Positions 5,271 to 5,521 of a stretch of DNA of 5,521 nt are shown here, in pieces; position 1 is the first letter of the stretch, and each line of letters begins with the position of its first letter. The DNA comes from Methanobacterium sp. (GTDB lineage Archaea; Methanobacteriota; Methanobacteria; Methanobacteriales; Methanobacteriaceae), in the NCBI GenBank assembly GCA_028682985.1, contig JAJRAE010000145.1:1-5521 (forward strand). Reading direction: 5' to 3'. Position numbers and translations under genes: made by a program. The notes beneath the pieces were generated by a model. It did no database searches. It had not been told where the DNA came from and saw only the letters and a program-made list of their open reading frames with translations.

Positions 5271-5521
5271 TTAAAAATCCTGTCTGGCAATTTTTGCTGC
5301 GAAAACCCCTGCACCAAAACCATTGTCAATGTTCACCACGGCAATCCCAGGTGCACATGACTGCAGCATGGCAAATAAAGCGGTACGGCCCCCTTCACCT
5401 ACACCATAACCTATGGATGTGGGAACACCTATAACCGGCATATCAACCAGCCCGGCAACTACCGATGGTAATGCTCCTTCCATACCAGCCACCACAATTA
5501 ATGCCCGGACATCTTCTTCTA
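5271..5521 (-). CDS. larB: LarB, nickel-pincer cofactor biosynthesis protein (C-terminal 82 residues)
   Basis: The frame enters at the right window edge (partial codon 5520-5521) and ends at TAA (5271-5273); the N-terminus is outside. LarB carboxylates the pyridinium ring of nicotinic acid adenine dinucleotide and cleaves its phosphoanhydride, the first step to the nickel-pincer nucleotide of lactate racemase and related enzymes. The visible part is the PurE-like domain: VVAGMEGALPSVVAGLVD, PVIGVPTSIGYG, then a Gly-rich turn, ALFAMLQSCAPGIAVVNIDN and GFGAG. The Glu of GMEGALP and the Cys of LQSCAPG are 41 residues apart, the same spacing as the catalytic Glu180 and Cys221 of Lactobacillus LarB as I recall it, so the active site looks intact. 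It converges on the HxlR gene across a 64-base AT-rich gap with no clear terminator, and seems unrelated to it functionally. Confidence 0.93.
   Translation of the reverse strand, partial: EEDVRALIVVAGMEGALPSVVAGLVDMPVIGVPTSIGYGVGEGGRTALFAMLQSCAPGIAVVNIDNGFGAGVFAAKIARQDF

Noticed and set aside
5178..5360. 60-codon plus-strand frame overlapping the end of the HxlR gene
   Set aside because: It is an out-of-frame reading of the HxlR 3' end and the antisense of larB, without its own start signals.

Overview
The window looks like chromosomal DNA of a methanogenic archaeon of the Methanobacteriales, most likely a mesophilic Methanobacterium-type organism. The strongest evidence is the family B DNA polymerase gene at 1675-3438. 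It ends naturally just after motif C (YADTDG), which is the split polymerase arrangement known from Methanothermobacter thermautotrophicus, where the remaining palm and thumb are encoded by a second, distant gene. AT-rich spacers, TATA-like elements, GGAGG/GAGGTG ribosome binding sites and T-tract stops all fit this group. The genus is an inference.

Layout. Positions 1-390 (minus) hold the N-terminal part of a three-or-more-helix membrane protein that runs off the left edge. Positions 677-1334 (minus) hold a two-gene unit: a winged-helix regulator of the ArsR-like archaeal type, followed 40 bases later by a small three-helix membrane protein. A gene-poor, AT-rich spacer (1347-1674) separates this from the polymerase gene on the plus strand, which is followed by a GNAT acetyltransferase (3508-4020). 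An FMN nitroreductase (4067-4582, minus) converges on the acetyltransferase with a GC-rich stem-loop in the gap. The right part holds a 30-residue cysteine-containing protein (4675-4767, minus) that is easily missed by standard gene calling. It is transcribed divergently from an HxlR/DUF24 regulator (4895-5206, plus). The C-terminal 82 residues of LarB (5271-5521, minus) close the window.

How the genes may work together. The most interesting region is 4067-5206. The HxlR-family regulator has cysteines at positions equivalent, as far as I recall the sequence, to the redox pair of Bacillus YodB (N-terminal Cys and the Cys after the last helix). It lies next to a nitroreductase, the same enzyme class that YodB and HypR control. 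The 127-base divergent promoter carries two copies of one operator-like sequence (GTATACA-N6-AAGTA) in inverted orientation, one at each promoter. I infer an autoregulated thiol- or electrophile-responsive module in which the tiny Cys-Cys-x4-Cys protein is a main target and the nitroreductase a probable one. The function of the small protein is unknown.
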